From positions 434,001-498,000 of the forward strand of contig NZ_MRST01000024.1 in assembly GCF_001902145.1 (NCBI RefSeq): DNA of 64,000 bases. The letters are read 5' to 3'. Below the pieces are notes generated by a model, which did no database searches, had not been told where the DNA came from, and saw nothing but the letters and a program-made list of their open reading frames with translations. Both the position numbers and the translations under genes were made by a program. Source of the stretch: Pseudomonas fluorescens. Lineage in GTDB: Bacteria > Pseudomonadota > Gammaproteobacteria > Pseudomonadales > Pseudomonadaceae. Positions 1 to 10,395 of this stretch are shown one piece after another. Numbering within the stretch: position 1 is the stretch's first letter; each line of letters begins with the position of its first letter.

Positions 1-678
1 GAAACCGTGGAAGTAACCGGCTCGATCAAGTTCGATCTGAGCATCGACCCCCAGTTGACGGCCCGCGCCACCGCCCTACGTGAACAATGGGGCGCCAGCG
101 AACGCCCGGTCTGGATCGCCGCCAGTACCCACGAAGGTGAAGACGACGTGGTGCTGGCAGCTCATCGCCAGTTGCTGGCGAACTATCCCAATGCACTGCT
201 GATTCTGGTGCCCCGTCATCAGGAGCGCTTTGGCCCGACGTTTGAGCGCTGCGTGCAGCAAGGGTTTGCCACCGTGCGTCGCTCCAGCGGTGAGCCGGTC
301 ACCGAGCAAACCTCGGTGCTGCTTGGCGACACCATGGGCGAATTGCTGTTTCTTTACGCCCTGGCCGACAGCGCATTCGTCGGCGGCAGCCTGGTGCCGA
401 CGGGTGGGCACAACCCGCTGGAGCCGGCGGCGCTGGGTAAGCCGGTGATCATGGGGCCGCATGTCTTCAACTTCCTCGACATCACCGCGATGATGCGCGA
501 TGCTGGGGCGTTGCGAGAGGTGGACGATGCCGATGGGCTGGCGGAGGCGGTGCAACAGTTGTTCGAATTGCCCCAGGACGCGCGCAAGATGGCGCAGGCG
601 GGGCTCAAGGTGATGCAGGCCAATCAGGGCGCGTTAAAGCGTTTACTGGATGGCTTGGACAGACTGATCAAACACTGA
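1..678 (+). CDS. waaA: 3-deoxy-D-manno-octulosonic acid transferase, C-terminal part (cut by window start)
   Basis: The reading frame is open from base 1, so only the last 225 residues of a roughly 425-residue GT-B glycosyltransferase are present. WaaA transfers Kdo from CMP-Kdo to lipid IVA at the inner membrane in LPS core synthesis. What is visible is the C-terminal nucleotide-sugar binding half: a GEDDVVLAAH stretch, a VPRHQERF segment and the nucleotide-binding GGHNPLEPAALGKPV motif near residues 130-145, followed by a helical tail. It ends 15 bases before a REP doublet, and the next gene (tolC) is convergent. The identification rests on recalled family motifs. Confidence 0.93.
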   Translation, partial: ETVEVTGSIKFDLSIDPQLTARATALREQWGASERPVWIAASTHEGEDDVVLAAHRQLLANYPNALLILVPRHQERFGPTFERCVQQGFATVRRSSGEPVTEQTSVLLGDTMGELLFLYALADSAFVGGSLVPTGGHNPLEPAALGKPVIMGPHVFNFLDITAMMRDAGALREVDDADGLAEAVQQLFELPQDARKMAQAGLKVMQANQGALKRLLDGLDRLIKH

Positions 679-692
679 CAACACCAACCCAA

Positions 693-792
693 TGTAGGAG
701 CGAGCTTGCTCGCGAAAAACGTCAACGATAACGCGTGTTTGCTGAATGAACGCGGCGCCTGTAAGTTTTTCGCGAGCAAGCTCGCTCCTACA
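693..792. repeat. REP doublet (REPIN), GAGCGAGCTTGCTCGCGAA type
   Basis: Two inverted REP units, each reading TGTAGGAGCGAGCTTGCTCG in its own direction, flank a spacer of about 45 bases. The spacer contains CGTCAACGATAACGCG and GAATGAACGCGGCGCC. The same spacer core recurs at 48549-48648 in opposite orientation, so the whole doublet is the mobile unit. It lies between the convergent ends of waaA and tolC. Confidence 0.93.
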
Positions 793-814
793 GAGGCAAG
801 CCAGCTCCCACATT

Positions 815-2254
815 TTAATAGCCGGGGCGGGCCTTGAGCTGTTCGGCGGCGGCTTTGGCCAGGTCCGGCGGCAGGAAGTCCTTGTCCGGGTTGTAGTCAG
901 CCTTGAGATAGCGCGCCAGATCCTGCAAATCCCCTGGGTTGAGCGTGCCCGCCGCCTGCTTCAAGCGCAGGTTGTCGAGGATGTAGTCGTAGCGGCTGTT
1001 GTTGTAGTTGCGCACCGACGCGTACAGCTGGCGCTGTGAGTCCAGCACGTCGACGATGTTGCGCGTGCCCACCTGATAGCCGATTTCCGTGGCTTCCACC
1101 GCGCTCTGGTTGGAGATGATCGACTGGCGGCGGGCTTGCACCTGCTCCACATCGGTGTTGACTGCGCGGTGCAGGTTGCGGGTGTTTTCCACCACCTGGC
1201 GGCGCAGGCCTTCGCGCTGTTGCTCGGTCTGGTCGAGGCGCGAATAGGATTCGCGCACTTGCGAACTGGTGAGGCCGCCGCTATAGATCGGAATGTTCAA
1301 CCGCAGGCCGACGGTGCGTTGCGACACATCGCCGCCGTACGGGATGGGCAACTGATTCGGGTTGCTGAAGCCCAGGGCGTCGTTGTCGCCTTTTTCGTAC
1401 TGCGCCACAGCATCGAGCGTCGGTAAGTGGCCGGCCTTGCGCTGCCGGAGGGTCTCTTCGGCGGCGGTTACCGCGTAATTGCTGGCCAGCAGGTTGAGGT
1501 TCTGGCGCCCGGCAGTTTCGACCCAGGCCTTGGCGTCGTTCGGCGCCGGCGGCAGCACCGGCAGCGTGTGGACGATACCCTGGATCGAGTTGTACTGGCG
1601 GTTGGTGAGGGTGATCAGCGCTTCGAAAGCGTCGTCCACCTGGCGCTGGGCCAGGATGCGGTTGGCTCGGGCAGTGTCGTAGCTTGCCTGGGATTGCAGC
1701 ACATCGGTCTTGTCCGACAGGCCCACATCGAAGCGTTCGTTGGACTGGTCGAGCTGGCGCTTGAAGGCATTTTCTTCGGCTTTGGTCGACGCCAGGTTGT
1801 CCTGGGCGCGCAGCACGGCGAAGTAGCTTTCGGCACTTTGCAAAATCAGGTTCTGCTCGGAGGCCGACAGTTGCAGCGAGGCTTGCTCGTTGACCGCTTG
1901 GGCGGCTTGCAGCTGGAACCAGCGGTCGGCGCGAAACAGCGGCTGGCTCAGGGTGGCCCGCCAGGAATGGGCATCACGGTTGGCCGTGGCGGCCGGTTGG
2001 TCGATCTGGGTGCGTACGTTGTTGCTGTCGGCACCGGCCGACAGGTTCGGCAGCAAGCCTGCGCGGGCCTGGGGCACCACTTCTTTTTGCGCGCCGTACT
2101 GGGCACGGGCAGCGGCCAGGTCGGCGTTGTTGTTCGCCGCTTCCTGATAGACGCTGACCAGGTCGGTATTGGCGGACAAGGGCGCTTCAGCTGCCCAGAC
2201 CAGTCCGTTGGTCGCACAAGACACGGCAACAGCCAGTGAGAGTTTGCGCAGCAT
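815..2254 (-). CDS. tolC: TolC-family outer-membrane channel protein
   Basis: 479-residue TolC/OprM-superfamily porin, the outer-membrane exit duct for type I secretion and tripartite efflux. The N-terminus (MLRKLSLAVAVSCATNGLVWAAEA) is a signal peptide with likely cleavage after AWAAEA-like residues near 22. Two internally repeated outer-membrane efflux domains follow, with long coiled-coil segments such as ASLQLSASEQNLILQSAESY and GTRNIVDVLDSQRQLY. There is no lipobox, unlike OprM-type lipoproteins, so it fits the TolC subclass. ATG at 2254 is preceded by AGGGAT. In E. coli tolC sits beside nudF-yqiB-cpdA as here, but thiC and a lipoprotein gene intervene in this window. Confidence 0.93.
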   Translation of the reverse strand: MLRKLSLAVAVSCATNGLVWAAEAPLSANTDLVSVYQEAANNNADLAAARAQYGAQKEVVPQARAGLLPNLSAGADSNNVRTQIDQPAATANRDAHSWRATLSQPLFRADRWFQLQAAQAVNEQASLQLSASEQNLILQSAESYFAVLRAQDNLASTKAEENAFKRQLDQSNERFDVGLSDKTDVLQSQASYDTARANRILAQRQVDDAFEALITLTNRQYNSIQGIVHTLPVLPPAPNDAKAWVETAGRQNLNLLASNYAVTAAEETLRQRKAGHLPTLDAVAQYEKGDNDALGFSNPNQLPIPYGGDVSQRTVGLRLNIPIYSGGLTSSQVRESYSRLDQTEQQREGLRRQVVENTRNLHRAVNTDVEQVQARRQSIISNQSAVEATEIGYQVGTRNIVDVLDSQRQLYASVRNYNNSRYDYILDNLRLKQAAGTLNPGDLQDLARYLKADYNPDKDFLPPDLAKAAAEQLKARPGY

Positions 2255-2415
2255 GAGGCGATCCCTAGTATGAATATTACGATGATAATTTAGCGCCCAA
2301 GGCTAAGGCTGGCCATGCCTGGCGTCAAGCCTTGAGGCCGTGCCCGAGTGTAGTGGCCGGACCTTCACACAACAATCCCACGATCACGCCATTCATCACG
2401 CTGAATGCACCGCTA

Positions 2416-2446
2416 TTGGCAATTTGCCCACGCCATGGTCTAGACT
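2416..2446 (+). promoter_or_regulatory. candidate sigma70 promoter for thiC riboswitch transcript
   Basis: TTGGCA at 2416-2421 and TAGACT at 2441-2446 are separated by 19 bases, which is longer than ideal. Transcription would start near 2453, exactly at the 5' strand of the riboswitch P1 stem, and this is the main support. Confidence 0.4.
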
Positions 2447-2453
2447 GGCCGCG

Positions 2454-2546
2454 TTCTTGTCGGGGTGCCTTGTTGGAAGGCTGAGATCGGTAAATACCGG
2501 ATCCCGTTGAACCTGATCAGGTTAGCGCCTGCGTAGGGAACAAGAT
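2454..2546 (+). promoter_or_regulatory. TPP riboswitch (THI element)
   Basis: The conserved thiamine pyrophosphate aptamer parts are all present: GGGGTGCC just inside P1, CTGAGA at 2481-2486, ACCTGATCAGGTTAGCGCC and GCGTAGGGAA. P1 is closed by CTTGT (2456-2460) with ACAAG (2540-2544). It lies about 160 bases upstream of thiC, its classical target. Between aptamer and start codon (2547-2705) there are two short hairpins (around GTTCGA/TCGAAC and GCACTG/CAGTGC) but no clear U-tract terminator, so the expression platform is not resolved. Repression by thiamine pyrophosphate is expected. Confidence 0.95.
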
Positions 2547-2705
2547 TTCTCGTCACCCGGCGAGTCCTCTTGTGCTTCGTCCGGGATGTTGTTCGACAAT
2601 CGAACAGCCCTCGTGCGCCAAGCACAGCACTGGTTCCAGTGCGTCCGTCCGTCACAGGTTCGCTCCGACAAAAATCCACCGCCTGGATAAGTTGGAGAGC
2701 CCGTG

Positions 2706-4595
<1,890 letters not shown>

Positions 4596-4625
4596 TCCGG
4601 GATCGTCGGCGCCTTTACTGGCCTC

Positions 4626-4691
4626 TTCGCGAGCAAGCCCGCTCCCACAATTGGAATGCATTCCAACTGTGGGAGCGGGCTTGCTCGCGAA
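4626..4691. repeat. REP doublet, GAGCGGGCTTGCTCGCGAA type
   Basis: TTCGCGAGCAAGCCCGCTCC and its inverse flank a very short spacer (ACAATTGGAATGCATTCCAACTGT region) that is itself nearly palindromic, so a long hairpin could form. It separates the convergent thiC and lipoprotein genes. Confidence 0.92.
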
Positions 4692-4749
4692 GGCGATCGC
4701 CTAAACAACAACTACCTTTCAGAGATCACCCCGTTGCGATACCCGACTG

Positions 4750-5496
4750 TTAGCGGCGTGCCGGCACCAGTTCAGGCTTGATCACGCCGGTGAGGCGCGT
4801 ATAGGGGAGGGTGATTTCGATCAGTCCCTGTGCGTAAGGGGCGATAGTGCTGACGTTGTACTTGAGCACCACACCGCCGCTGGTCAGGGCCACGTTCGGG
4901 GTTTTCTGGAATGGCCAGCTCTTCACGAACTCCGGATCGCGGTCCATCTTGGTGCTGATCAACCAACTGTTGTGGGCAACTTTCGCGGTATTCCAGAAGG
5001 CCTGCTCCTGGCCGGGCAGCAGCATGTCGGCCAGGGTCAGTTCCTTGTGCAGAATCCGTGAATAATTGATAAACCCGCGGCCTGGCTCGCCGTGGGCGAT
5101 GCCGGTGTCCAGGTAACTGGATACTTCAACGATCACCAGTCCGTCATGCTGGTCACGTACCTTGGCTTGCAAGTACATGCCGTGGCGGTCCGGCGACTCA
5201 CGCAGGAAGGTGTTCCGGTAGGCGTTCAGGCTCGCCGGTACGCTGGCGCCAGGCGTGGTGCGGGTCATTTGCAGCAAACGCTGTTCCACCAGGCTGTCGA
5301 GTTGTGGCTCGCTGGGGAAATGCACGGTGTCGATGTTCACCAGCGGGCAGGCTGGGCTCTCACAGCCGGGCTTGATCTGCTCCGATTTGTCGGTGGTAAC
5401 GTCCAGCGGCTTGAGATAGGCGGGTTGGAACAGGCTCTGGCAAGCACCCAGGGTCAAGGCAATACAGGCCACGGAGGCGATTTTTAAAAGCGACAT
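4750..5496 (-). CDS. RsiV/DUF3298-like lipoprotein of unknown role
   Basis: 248 residues from ATG at 5496, which has AAGGA 8 bases upstream; an in-frame start 18 codons earlier lacks one. The N-terminus MSLLKIASVACIALTLGACQ ends in a lipobox (LGAC), so the mature protein is probably a lipid-anchored envelope protein. The rest resembles the DUF3298/RsiV-type fold: an N-terminal segment with LDSLVEQRLLQM, a central VEVSSYLDTGIAHGEPGRGF region and a C-terminal LTSGGVVLKYNVSTIAPYAQG strand that is typical of this family. RsiV itself binds lysozyme; no such function can be claimed here. It is monocistronic, divergent from nudF. Confidence 0.8.
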   Translation of the reverse strand: MSLLKIASVACIALTLGACQSLFQPAYLKPLDVTTDKSEQIKPGCESPACPLVNIDTVHFPSEPQLDSLVEQRLLQMTRTTPGASVPASLNAYRNTFLRESPDRHGMYLQAKVRDQHDGLVIVEVSSYLDTGIAHGEPGRGFINYSRILHKELTLADMLLPGQEQAFWNTAKVAHNSWLISTKMDRDPEFVKSWPFQKTPNVALTSGGVVLKYNVSTIAPYAQGLIEITLPYTRLTGVIKPELVPARR

Positions 5497-5689
5497 GTGT
5501 GTCCTTCGTAAATCGATGGAAAGCGAAAAGAGTAGCGCTTGGACTGCCAACGTGGCCGCCAGTTCGCCACTAAACTGATTGCAGCGAGTTTGACGCTCGC
5601 CGCCTCTCCCGGCAACCGGAAAGGGGCTGCATCAACGAGCGTCGGCGCGTTAGGATGGCGCCCATTGCACGAGCTTAACGAGGGACACC

Positions 5690-6307
5690 ATGACGGACAT
5701 CGCGAAGTCGACGCCGAACAAGATCGAGATAGTTCAGCGTGACAATGCCTATAAAGGCTTCTACAAGCTCGATCGCGTGCAACTGCGCCATGAGAAATTC
5801 GACGGTGGCATGAGCCGAGTGATCAACCGCGAAGTGTTCGTGCGTCATGACGCCGTGTGCGTGCTGCCCTACGACCCGCTGCGCGATGAGGTGGTGCTGA
5901 TCGAACAGTTCCGCGTCGGCGCCATGGGCCGCGCCGATAACCCCTGGCTGGTGGAGATGGTCGCCGGCCTGATTGACAAGGATGAGCAACCCGAGGAGGT
6001 TGCACACCGCGAGGCCGAAGAGGAAGCTGGGCTGACATTCTCCGCGCTGTGGCCGATCACCAAGTATTTCCCGTCGCCGGGCGGCAGTACCGAATTTGTC
6101 CACCTGTACCTGGGCCGATGCGACAGCTCGGGCGCGGGTGGCATCCATGGATTGGAAGAAGAAGCAGAAGATATCCGCGTCACCGCCTGGGCCTTCGAAG
6201 ATGCCTTGCAGGCGGTGCGCGATGGCAAGATTTCCAACGCAGCCAGCATTATCGCCCTGCAATGGCTTGCGCTTAATCGCGCGGAAGTGAGGGGGTTATG
6301 GCAGTAA
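5690..6307 (+). CDS. nudF: ADP-ribose pyrophosphatase (Nudix hydrolase)
   Basis: 205 residues. Hydrolyses ADP-ribose to AMP and ribose 5-phosphate. A complete Nudix box (GX5EX7REXXEEXG) runs from G93 through E99, R107, E108, E111 and E112 to G114. The region 60-90, with VVLIEQFRVGAMG and PWLVEMVAG, matches ADP-ribose-type Nudix enzymes. ATG at 5690 follows CGAGGGACACC. It overlaps the next gene by 10 bases and starts the conserved nudF-yqiB-cpdA-yqiA-parE series. Confidence 0.95.
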   Translation: MTDIAKSTPNKIEIVQRDNAYKGFYKLDRVQLRHEKFDGGMSRVINREVFVRHDAVCVLPYDPLRDEVVLIEQFRVGAMGRADNPWLVEMVAGLIDKDEQPEEVAHREAEEEAGLTFSALWPITKYFPSPGGSTEFVHLYLGRCDSSGAGGIHGLEEEAEDIRVTAWAFEDALQAVRDGKISNAASIIALQWLALNRAEVRGLWQ

Positions 6308-6747
6308 AGGCACGGGAACGTTATCGAGTTGACCTGATCGGGCTGCAAGCGGCCTGCGAGGCCAACTATGCGCGGCTGATGCGCCTGCTCCCGGACATGC
6401 GTCACACCCCCCAGGCGCGGCGAATCGCCGTGACCCATGGAGACCAGATGCTTGGCGTGCTGACCCTGGAAGTCATTCTCACCTGCCCATACACCACCAC
6501 ACTGCGGGTACGCCAGGAGCACAGCCTGCCGTGGTTGCCGGTACCGCAATTGGAGGTACAGGTGTACCACGACGCCCGTATGGCCGAAGTGATCAGCGCC
6601 GAGCACGCGCGACGCTTTCGCAGCATCTATCCTTACCCGAATGTGTTCATGCACCAGCCCGATGAGAAAGCACAGCTCAATGTGTTCCTCGGCGAATGGC
6701 TCAGCCACTGCCTGGCCTTGGGCCATGAGTTTGAAGTGGTGCGGTAG
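6298..6747 (+). CDS. yqiB: DUF1249 (YqiB) family protein
   Basis: 149-residue cytosolic protein of the DUF1249 family, biochemical function unknown. Typical features are an N-terminal Y-V-LIGLQAACEANYARLMRLLP helix and the conserved C-terminal PYPNVFMHQPDEKAQLN and FLGEWLSHCL segments. ATG overlaps the end of nudF by 10 bases, implying translational coupling. Its position between nudF and cpdA is conserved in enterobacteria and pseudomonads. Confidence 0.9.
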   Translation: MAVKARERYRVDLIGLQAACEANYARLMRLLPDMRHTPQARRIAVTHGDQMLGVLTLEVILTCPYTTTLRVRQEHSLPWLPVPQLEVQVYHDARMAEVISAEHARRFRSIYPYPNVFMHQPDEKAQLNVFLGEWLSHCLALGHEFEVVR

Positions 6748-6844
6748 ATGTGAACTGCGTCTGCTTCCTTAGGTTTCCTCTTTGTGTCCTGTCCCAGCAT
6801 AATCGCGCCAAATGTCCATTCCTGTAGTTGCCAGGGAGAGCGCC

Positions 6845-7657
6845 TTGCCGAGCGTATCCGCCGTGAATCCTGATGCCGTGTTGCTGGTGCAGTTGTCCGA
6901 CAGCCATCTGTTTGCCGACGCTCACGCCACGCTGCTGGGCATGAACACCCGTGAAAGCCTGCAGCGGGTGGTCGAGCTGGTGCGCGCGCAACAGCCAGCC
7001 ATCGACCTGATACTGGCGACCGGCGACTTGTCTCAGGACGGCACGCTGGCGTCCTATCAGCAGTTTCGCGATTTGACCGCTCCCCTTGGCGCCCCGGCGC
7101 GCTGGATTCCCGGCAACCACGACGAACCGCAGGTCATGGCCCAGGCTGCCATGCACAGTGATTTGCTCGAACCGGTGGTGGATATCGGCAACTGGCGTAT
7201 CACCCTGCTGGATTCGGCGGTACCCGGGTCGGTGCCGGGCTACTTGCAAGACGAGCAACTGCAACGGCTGGCGCAGGCCTTGAGCGAAGCGCCGGACCGC
7301 CATCACCTGGTGTGTTTCCACCATCATCCGGTGCCCATTGGGTGTGCGTGGATGGAGCCGATCGGCCTGCGCAACCCCGAGGCACTGTTTGCCGTGCTTG
7401 AGCGCTTCCCGCAGACCAAGGCATTGCTCTGGGGCCATGTGCATCAGGAGATCGACGGCGACCGCAACGGTGTGCGACTGCTGGCTTCGCCGTCCACCTG
7501 TATCCAGTTTGCGCCGGGGAGTGAGGATTTCCAGGTCAGCGAGCAGGCGCCGGGTTATCGCTGGTTGCGCTTGCATGGCGACGGACGGTTGGAAACGGGG
7601 GTGGAGCGTTTGGTGGGCTTCGCATTCACCGTCGATTACGGCAGCAACGGCTATTAA
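6845..7657 (+). CDS. cpdA: 3',5'-cyclic-AMP phosphodiesterase CpdA
   Basis: Class III cAMP phosphodiesterase that lowers cAMP and so tunes the Vfr/CRP regulon. Metallophosphoesterase metal ligands are visible in order: LSDSHL, ATGDLSQDG, GNHDE, CFHHHP and WGHVHQE. I chose TTG at 6845 (270 residues) because AGGGAG lies 8-13 bases upstream; the in-frame ATG at 6812 has no Shine-Dalgarno and would add 11 residues. A 97-base gap from yqiB suggests a separate promoter; CATAAT at 6798 is a possible -10. Confidence 0.94.
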   Translation: MPSVSAVNPDAVLLVQLSDSHLFADAHATLLGMNTRESLQRVVELVRAQQPAIDLILATGDLSQDGTLASYQQFRDLTAPLGAPARWIPGNHDEPQVMAQAAMHSDLLEPVVDIGNWRITLLDSAVPGSVPGYLQDEQLQRLAQALSEAPDRHHLVCFHHHPVPIGCAWMEPIGLRNPEALFAVLERFPQTKALLWGHVHQEIDGDRNGVRLLASPSTCIQFAPGSEDFQVSEQAPGYRWLRLHGDGRLETGVERLVGFAFTVDYGSNGY

Positions 7658-7681
7658 GACCTGCAAACACTGATCAAAGGG

Positions 7682-7768
7682 TGGGAGCTGGCTTGCCTGC
7701 GATGGCGGTGTACCTGGCGCTGACTCGTTGACTGAATCGCCGCCATCGCAGGCAAGCCAGCTCCCACA
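7682..7768. repeat. REP doublet, GAGCTGGCTTGCCTGCGAT type
   Basis: TGGGAGCTGGCTTGCCTGCG and its inverse ATCGCAGGCAAGCCAGCTCC flank about 35 bases. This third REP subtype recurs at 41769-41850 and 55037-55101. It is located between cpdA and yqiA. Confidence 0.92.
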
Positions 7769-7835
7769 TTGGGTCCGCTTCTGCCTGCATTCCCTGTAAA
7801 CTGCGCCTCTTTGGCCCAAGCACGGAGAGCCCGGC

Positions 7836-8444
7836 ATGTCCGCTTCGATCCTGTATATCCACGGTTTCAACAGTGCGCCGGCTTCCAACAAGGCCAGCCA
7901 GTTGACCACCGTGATGGGCACCCTTGGCCTGTCCGACCAGTTACGCGTACCGGCGCTGCATCACCACCCTCGTCAGGCGATTCTTCAATTGGAGCAAGCG
8001 ATTGCGCAACTGGGCCGGCCACTGCTGGTCGGAAGCTCACTCGGCGGCTACTATGCAACCCATCTTGCCGAACGCCATGGCCTCAAGGCGCTGCTGGTCA
8101 ACCCGGCGGTCAGTCCCCATCGGATGTTCGACGGTTACCTGGGCACCCAGAAGAACCTCTACACCGATGAGACCTGGGAATTGACACAGGACCACGTCAC
8201 GGCGCTGGCCGAGCTGGAAGTACCGGCTCCCCGGGATGCCGCGCGTTATCAGGTGTGGTTGCAGACCGGGGACGAAACCCTGGATTATCGCCTGGCCCAA
8301 CAGTATTACCGGGCCTGTGCCTTGCGCATCCAGGCCGGTGGCGACCATGGCTACCAGGGGTTCGCCCAGCAATTGCCGGCACTGTTGTGCTTTGCCGGTA
8401 TTGGCGCAGATCAGTTTCAATCCTTCGATTTTTCGTCACTGTAG
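7836..8444 (+). CDS. yqiA: YqiA family esterase (alpha/beta hydrolase)
   Basis: 202 residues. UPF0227/YqiA hydrolase family; E. coli YqiA hydrolyses palmitoyl-CoA and p-nitrophenyl esters. Nucleophile elbow GSSLGGYYA near residue 70, early oxyanion loop YIHGFNSAP, late histidine in AGGDHGYQGF near residue 170, and an Asp in QTGDETLDY. ATG at 7836 has GGAG 10 bases upstream. It directly precedes parE (46-base gap), the conserved arrangement in gammaproteobacteria. Confidence 0.92.
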   Translation: MSASILYIHGFNSAPASNKASQLTTVMGTLGLSDQLRVPALHHHPRQAILQLEQAIAQLGRPLLVGSSLGGYYATHLAERHGLKALLVNPAVSPHRMFDGYLGTQKNLYTDETWELTQDHVTALAELEVPAPRDAARYQVWLQTGDETLDYRLAQQYYRACALRIQAGGDHGYQGFAQQLPALLCFAGIGADQFQSFDFSSL

Positions 8445-8490
8445 AAAATCGCAGGTCACTTTTTAATCGAACGACTCACGACGAGACCCC

Positions 8491-10395
8491 ATGGCCACTC
8501 CCAGCGCTAGCTCTTATAACGCCGACGCCATCGAAGTCCTCTCGGGCCTCGACCCGGTGCGCAAACGCCCCGGCATGTACACCGACACCAGTCGGCCGAA
8601 CCACCTTGCCCAGGAAGTCATCGACAACAGCGTCGACGAAGCCTTGGCCGGGCACGCCAAGTCGGTGCAAGTCATCCTTCACGCCGACCATTCCCTGGAA
8701 GTGTCCGACGATGGTCGTGGCATGCCGGTGGACATACACCCCGAAGAGGGTGTGCCGGGCGTCGAGCTGATCCTTACCAAGCTCCATGCCGGCGGCAAGT
8801 TCTCCAACAAGAACTACCAGTTCTCCGGCGGTTTGCACGGCGTGGGTATTTCCGTGGTCAACGCGCTGTCGACCCTGGTGCGGGTCAAGGTCAAGCGCGA
8901 TGGCAACGAGTACCAGATGACTTTCGCCGATGGCTACAAAGCCACCGACCTGGAAGTGATCGGCACCGTTGGCAAGCGCAACACCGGCACCAGCGTGTAC
9001 TTTGCGCCGGACCCCAAGTATTTCGATTCGCCCAAATTCTCCATCAGCCGCCTCAAGCACGTGCTCAAGGCCAAGGCTGTGTTGTGCCCGGGGCTGCTGG
9101 TCAGCTTTGAAGACAAAGGCACCGGCGAGAAGGTCGAGTGGCACTACGAAGACGGTCTGCGCTCCTACCTGGAAGACTCGGTCAGCGACTTCGAACGCCT
9201 GCCCAACGAGCCGTTCTGCGGCAGCCTGTCGGGTAATAAAGAAGCGGTGGACTGGGCGCTGCTGTGGTTGCCCGAAGGTGGCGACAGCGTGCAGGAAAGC
9301 TACGTCAACCTGATCCCCACGGCCCAGGGCGGCACCCACGTCAACGGTTTGCGCCAAGGCTTGCTGGATGCCATGCGTGAGTTCTGCGAATACCGCAGCC
9401 TGCTGCCGCGCGGCGTCAAGCTGGCGCCGGAAGACGTGTGGGAGCGTATCGCGTTCGTGCTGTCGATGAAGATGCAGGAGCCGCAATTCTCGGGCCAGAC
9501 CAAGGAGCGCTTGTCGTCCCGTGAAGCGTCGGCGTTTGTCTCTGGTGTGGTCAAGGACGCGTTCAGCCTGTGGCTCAACGAGCATCCCGAGCTGGGCCTG
9601 GCCCTGGCGGAGCTGGCGATCAACAACGCCGGCCGGCGCTTGAAGGCGAGCAAGAAGGTCGAGCGCAAGCGCATCACTCAGGGCCCGGCACTGCCGGGCA
9701 AACTGGCCGATTGCGCCGGGCAAGACCCGATGCGTTCCGAGCTGTTCCTGGTCGAAGGTGACTCCGCCGGCGGTTCCGCCAAGCAAGCGCGGGACAAGGA
9801 GTTCCAGGCGATCCTGCCGCTGCGCGGCAAGATCCTCAACACCTGGGAAGTCGATGGCAGCGAAGTGCTCGCCAGCCAGGAAGTGCACAACATCGCCGTG
9901 GCCATCGGGGTCGACCCGGGTGCGGCGGACATGAGCCAGTTGCGCTACGGCAAGATCTGCATCCTCGCCGACGCCGACTCCGACGGCCTGCACATCGCCA
10001 CCTTGCTGTGCGCGTTGTTCGTCCAGCATTTCCGCCCGTTGGTGGATGCCGGTCACGTCTACGTCGCCATGCCGCCGCTGTACCGCATCGACCTGGGCAA
10101 GGAAATTTTCTACGCCCTGGACGAAGCCGAGCGCGATGGTATCCTCGACCGCCTGGTGGCCGAGAAGAAGCGCGGCAAGCCACAGGTCACGCGATTCAAG
10201 GGCCTGGGTGAAATGAACCCGCCGCAACTGCGCGAAACCACCATGGACCCGAACACCCGGCGCCTGGTGCAGTTGACCCTGGAAGACTTCGCCGCCACCT
10301 CGGAAATGATGGACATGCTGCTGGCGAAGAAACGTGCTGGCGACCGCAAGACCTGGCTTGAATCCAAAGGCAACCTGGCCGAGGTTCTGGGCTGA
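8491..10395 (+). CDS. parE: DNA topoisomerase IV subunit B
   Basis: 634 residues, the ATPase subunit of topoisomerase IV, which decatenates daughter chromosomes. GHKL ATPase motifs are EVIDNSVDEALAGH near residue 45, DDGRGMPVD near 72 and GGLHGVG near 112. TOPRIM motifs are EGDSAGG near 425 and DADSDGLH near 495. Start ATG 8491 follows ACGACGAGACCCC with weak SD. The stop codon overlaps the start of the next gene by one base (TGATG), so the downstream esterase gene is co-transcribed and probably translationally coupled. Confidence 0.98.
   Translation: MATPSASSYNADAIEVLSGLDPVRKRPGMYTDTSRPNHLAQEVIDNSVDEALAGHAKSVQVILHADHSLEVSDDGRGMPVDIHPEEGVPGVELILTKLHAGGKFSNKNYQFSGGLHGVGISVVNALSTLVRVKVKRDGNEYQMTFADGYKATDLEVIGTVGKRNTGTSVYFAPDPKYFDSPKFSISRLKHVLKAKAVLCPGLLVSFEDKGTGEKVEWHYEDGLRSYLEDSVSDFERLPNEPFCGSLSGNKEAVDWALLWLPEGGDSVQESYVNLIPTAQGGTHVNGLRQGLLDAMREFCEYRSLLPRGVKLAPEDVWERIAFVLSMKMQEPQFSGQTKERLSSREASAFVSGVVKDAFSLWLNEHPELGLALAELAINNAGRRLKASKKVERKRITQGPALPGKLADCAGQDPMRSELFLVEGDSAGGSAKQARDKEFQAILPLRGKILNTWEVDGSEVLASQEVHNIAVAIGVDPGAADMSQLRYGKICILADADSDGLHIATLLCALFVQHFRPLVDAGHVYVAMPPLYRIDLGKEIFYALDEAERDGILDRLVAEKKRGKPQVTRFKGLGEMNPPQLRETTMDPNTRRLVQLTLEDFAATSEMMDMLLAKKRAGDRKTWLESKGNLAEVLG

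Noticed and set aside
2255..2340. tolC promoter on the minus strand
   Set aside because: Several weak -10 candidates (TAGCCT, TAATAT) compete and none has a good -35 at proper spacing.
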